Assembly (NCBI GenBank): GCA_900754855.1
Contig: CAAEEI010000188.1
Location: forward strand, 1-5,882
DNA from: Lachnospiraceae bacterium
Lineage (GTDB): Bacteria > Bacillota > Clostridia > Lachnospirales > Lachnospiraceae
DNA: 5,882 bases
Reading direction: 5' to 3'
Shown piece by piece: positions 4,419 through 5,882 of this stretch (positions are counted from its first letter, which is position 1; each line of letters starts with the position of its first letter). The notes under the pieces were generated by a model, which did not search any database, was not told where the DNA came from, and saw nothing but the letters and a program-made list of their open reading frames with translations. Position numbers and translations under genes: made by a program.

Positions 4419-5264
4419 TCAGTGATTTAATTCGTTCAAAACGGACAGGGCGTGCGCAGAGAAAATTGTCTGAAAATGTTCTTCATAATAAGAAAGGGTA
4501 GAATAGGAAGAACGTATAGCGGTACCATAGTCAGCCGCAATCGTACAGGCTCTCTGGAAAAGCTCTTTGTCACAGTCCTGTCTGAGCAGGGCAAGATGAT
4601 AATTGCCCGTTGTCATATCCTTATAGAGGAGGCTTTCGCCCGGGTAAAAAGGAGCGAGAAAAGAACTGAGCCGGATGACGATGTCTAAGGCAGGGAAAAT
4701 ATAAACCTGCAGATTACTGTTCTTTTTTACGGCCTCCTGTTTTTTTCGCAGAACCTCTTTTTTGGCCTGCGCAATAGCCTGCGTAAACGGAGCGATTAAA
4801 TCCATAGCTTCATCAATGGATTGTTCTTCTTCCTTTTCATCTGCAGAAGAAGAAAAGGAAAGGGCCTCTTCCTCAGAAGCAAAAGAAGACTCCTCTTCTG
4901 CCAGAGACTCCTCCGATAGAGGAGAAGGATCGAAAAAATTAGTTTCGTCATCCAGAATAGCCATTTCATCATCAATCGGGCTGGAAAAACGGGAAAAACG
5001 AGTATCCAGCTCATCAGGATCTTCAACTTTAGTCATGACGAGAACAAGACAATCATTGGAGATAGGAATCGCCTCAATCATCAGAGGAATATTCTCTGCC
5101 TCAAATCCCAGTTCAATGGAGGCTTGCTGAATCATATCGCGGAACAGAGCGCGAGCTTTGGCAGAGCCGTAGGCCAGTTCGGAAAGTCGAAGCTTTCGTT
5201 TATCTAAATCGGATTTACTTAATGTACACCGGATTTGGTTGTCATTTAACTTTTCTAATTTCAT
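4419..5264 (-). CDS. mecA: MecA-like adaptor protein for ClpC
   Basis: MecA adaptors bind target proteins with the N-terminal domain and deliver them to the ClpC AAA+ chaperone through the C-terminal domain. In Bacillus the target is the competence regulator ComK. Here the N-terminal domain (about 1-90: MKLEKLNDNQIRCTLSKSDL, then DMIQQASIELGFEAENIPLMIEAIP) and the C-terminal domain (about 184-281: LQVYIFPALDIVIRLSSFL, then ESLLYKDMTTGNYHLALLR) are both recognisable. Between them is a low-complexity linker of about 90 residues (95-183), very rich in Glu and Ser, ending in a basic helix KKEVLRKKQEAVKKN. At 281 residues it is longer than Bacillus MecA (about 218), the difference being mostly linker. 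The ATG at 5264 has AAGGAAG seven bases upstream and matches the family N-terminus. It has its own promoter and terminator. The target in this organism is unknown, since a ComK homologue is not expected in Clostridia. Confidence 0.9.
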   Translation of the reverse strand: MKLEKLNDNQIRCTLSKSDLDKRKLRLSELAYGSAKARALFRDMIQQASIELGFEAENIPLMIEAIPISNDCLVLVMTKVEDPDELDTRFSRFSSPIDDEMAILDDETNFFDPSPLSEESLAEEESSFASEEEALSFSSSADEKEEEQSIDEAMDLIAPFTQAIAQAKKEVLRKKQEAVKKNSNLQVYIFPALDIVIRLSSFLAPFYPGESLLYKDMTTGNYHLALLRQDCDKELFQRACTIAADYGTAIRSSYSTLSYYEEHFQTIFSAHALSVLNELNH

Positions 5265-5281
5265 GAATTCACTTCCTTCTT

Positions 5282-5303
5282 GCTAATATCTCTTAGCGAT
5301 ATT
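5282..5303 (-). promoter_or_regulatory. Competing hairpins just before the mecA ribosome site
   Basis: In the mecA leader RNA, AAUAUC (5303-5298) can pair with GAUAUU (5290-5285), or GCUAA (5297-5293) with UUAGC (5286-5282). The two pairings overlap and exclude each other. The second ends four bases before the AAGGAAG ribosome site at 5278-5272. Both stems are short, so a regulatory role is only a possibility. Confidence 0.3.
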
Positions 5304-5333
5304 GTAATGGGAGATCCGGCTGTTAAAAGCAAG

Positions 5334-5371
5334 CCGAATAATGTGGTGTGTATAGTATAAACATTATTCGG
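5334..5371. promoter_or_regulatory. Operator-like palindrome around the mecA -10
   Basis: CCGAATAATGT (5334-5344) and ACATTATTCGG (5361-5371) form a perfect 11-base inverted repeat separated by 16 bases. The -10 of the mecA promoter lies in the gap. One arm lies in the -35/-10 spacer and the other just past the expected start site. This is where a dimeric repressor would exclude polymerase. In read-through RNA it could instead fold as a hairpin. The binding protein is unknown. Confidence 0.65.
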
Positions 5372-5382
5372 AAAACTGTAAA
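5354..5382 (-). promoter_or_regulatory. Sigma-A-like promoter of mecA
   Basis: On the minus strand, TTTACA (5382-5377) and TATACT (5359-5354) are 17 bases apart. The start site near 5347 gives a leader of about 80 bases before the ATG at 5264. Confidence 0.65.
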
Positions 5383-5498
5383 GTGTTAAAATCAGCCACA
5401 GCCGTATGAATATCAGCAAAAGCGGGAAAACTAAAACAAAACTATTGTAAAATAATGGAAAACATAGTATTATCATAGATAAGCCGTACAGGATTGAA

Positions 5499-5519
5499 CC
5501 TGAAACAGAATTTTTCAGG
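5499..5519 (-). terminator. Weak hairpin at the amidase stop codon
   Basis: CCTGAAA (5519-5513 on the minus strand) pairs with TTTCAGG (5505-5499), seven base pairs with a seven-base loop. The TGA stop codon of the amidase lies within the first arm. No tight T run follows, although the next 80 bases are T-rich, so intrinsic termination would be inefficient. Confidence 0.3.
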
Positions 5520-5882
5520 AGTGGAGGTATTGCATGATCCCCATCGCAATGGCAAAGGCCGCTTTTTCCTGAATGTTTTCATCCGTAATCAATGCGGCTT
5601 CGGAAGGATTGGAGAGAAAACAAACTTCTGCGATCACGGTAGGGATGGGATTATCCCGTAAAAGAAAGTAGGAAGAATTTGGTTTGATTTCTCTCCGGTT
5701 TTCCTCGCCGGTCAGATGAATGGTCTGTTTCTGAATAAAGGATGCCAGTTTTTTACTTTCCTCATGGGAAGAAGGATAGAAGACCTGAGCGCCGTGTTGG
5801 GAACTGTCGGGGAAACTGTTTTGATGAATGCTGACGACGCAATCCGGATTTTCTTCCAGAAAAAAATTTTTTCGATTCTGGA
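5515..5882 (-). CDS. cwlD: N-acetylmuramoyl-L-alanine amidase, CwlD-like (3' part)
   Basis: The last 121 residues are visible; the start lies beyond the right edge. This is the C-terminal half of an Amidase_3 zinc hydrolase, which cuts the bond between N-acetylmuramic acid and L-alanine in peptidoglycan. Visible signatures are VVSIHQNSFPD, whose His is a zinc ligand in the family, then SQHGAQVFY, the NRREIKPNSSYFLLRDNPIPTVI segment, and AEVCFLSNPSEA, whose Glu is the catalytic residue. The protein ends AMGIMQYLHS with a TGA at 5517-5515. No repeat or wall-binding domain follows the catalytic domain. That fits CwlD, which acts in making muramic delta-lactam in the spore cortex, but other short amidases share the domain, so the symbol is less sure than the family. 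The frame is open to the right edge without a stop. A gap of 250 bases and a separate promoter divide it from mecA. Confidence 0.92.
   Translation of the reverse strand, partial: QNRKNFFLEENPDCVVSIHQNSFPDSSQHGAQVFYPSSHEESKKLASFIQKQTIHLTGEENRREIKPNSSYFLLRDNPIPTVIAEVCFLSNPSEAALITDENIQEKAAFAIAMGIMQYLHS

Noticed and set aside
5261..5476. Minus-strand 71-codon hydrophobic ORF whose stop overlaps the mecA start (ATGA)
   Set aside because: No ribosome site precedes its ATG, the frame runs through the mecA promoter and palindrome, and Phe/Leu/Ile richness is expected from AT-rich non-coding DNA.
5490..5504. Minus-strand GGTTCAATCC resembling a tRNA T-arm
   Set aside because: The stem pairs poorly around a seven-base loop, and no acceptor, D or anticodon arms are found. 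The upstream part is amidase coding sequence.

Overview
The window looks like ordinary chromosome from a strictly anaerobic, probably spore-forming Clostridia, most likely Lachnospiraceae. The basis is low-to-middling GC, strong AGGAGG-type ribosome sites, sigma-A-like promoters with 17-18 base spacers, short Rho-independent terminators, and the gene set: MecA, a CwlD-type amidase, a pyrophosphate-type phosphofructokinase, a YARHG protein, a DUF1858 redox-disulfide protein and a small 2[4Fe-4S] ferredoxin. The taxonomic call is inference.

Layout, left to right. A strong terminator (24-60) closes a + strand gene lying outside the window. A promoter then drives a MerR-type HTH gene with a long charged C-terminal half (189-935). 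It is followed by a 23-base tandem duplication and a possible 21-codon ORF, then a bidirectional terminator shared with the convergent ferredoxin gene (1135-1305, minus). The ferredoxin is divergent from a membrane-anchored YARHG protein (1625-2170, plus), whose upstream region holds several dyads around a TATAAT promoter. The YARHG gene converges on the phosphofructokinase (2373-3605, minus). Between them lies an unusual 118-base nested inverted repeat (2231-2348) that is more elaborate than a simple terminator. The phosphofructokinase is divergent from a DUF1858 gene (3900-4109, plus), which ends in its own terminator. A mecA-like gene (4419-5264, minus) follows, with its own terminator and a promoter whose -10 is enclosed by a perfect 11-base inverted repeat. 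The window ends inside the 3' part of a cell-wall amidase gene (5515 to beyond 5882, minus).

No multi-gene operon is evident. Most genes have their own promoter and terminator, and they alternate in direction. Themes are central carbon metabolism and anaerobic redox (PPi-dependent phosphofructokinase, ferredoxin, DUF1858), proteolytic control (MecA) and cell envelope or spore wall (amidase, YARHG). I see no mobile element, CRISPR array, rRNA or tRNA, and no clear new multi-gene system. The best candidates for something undescribed are the nested inverted repeat at 2231-2348 and the operator-like palindrome at the mecA promoter.
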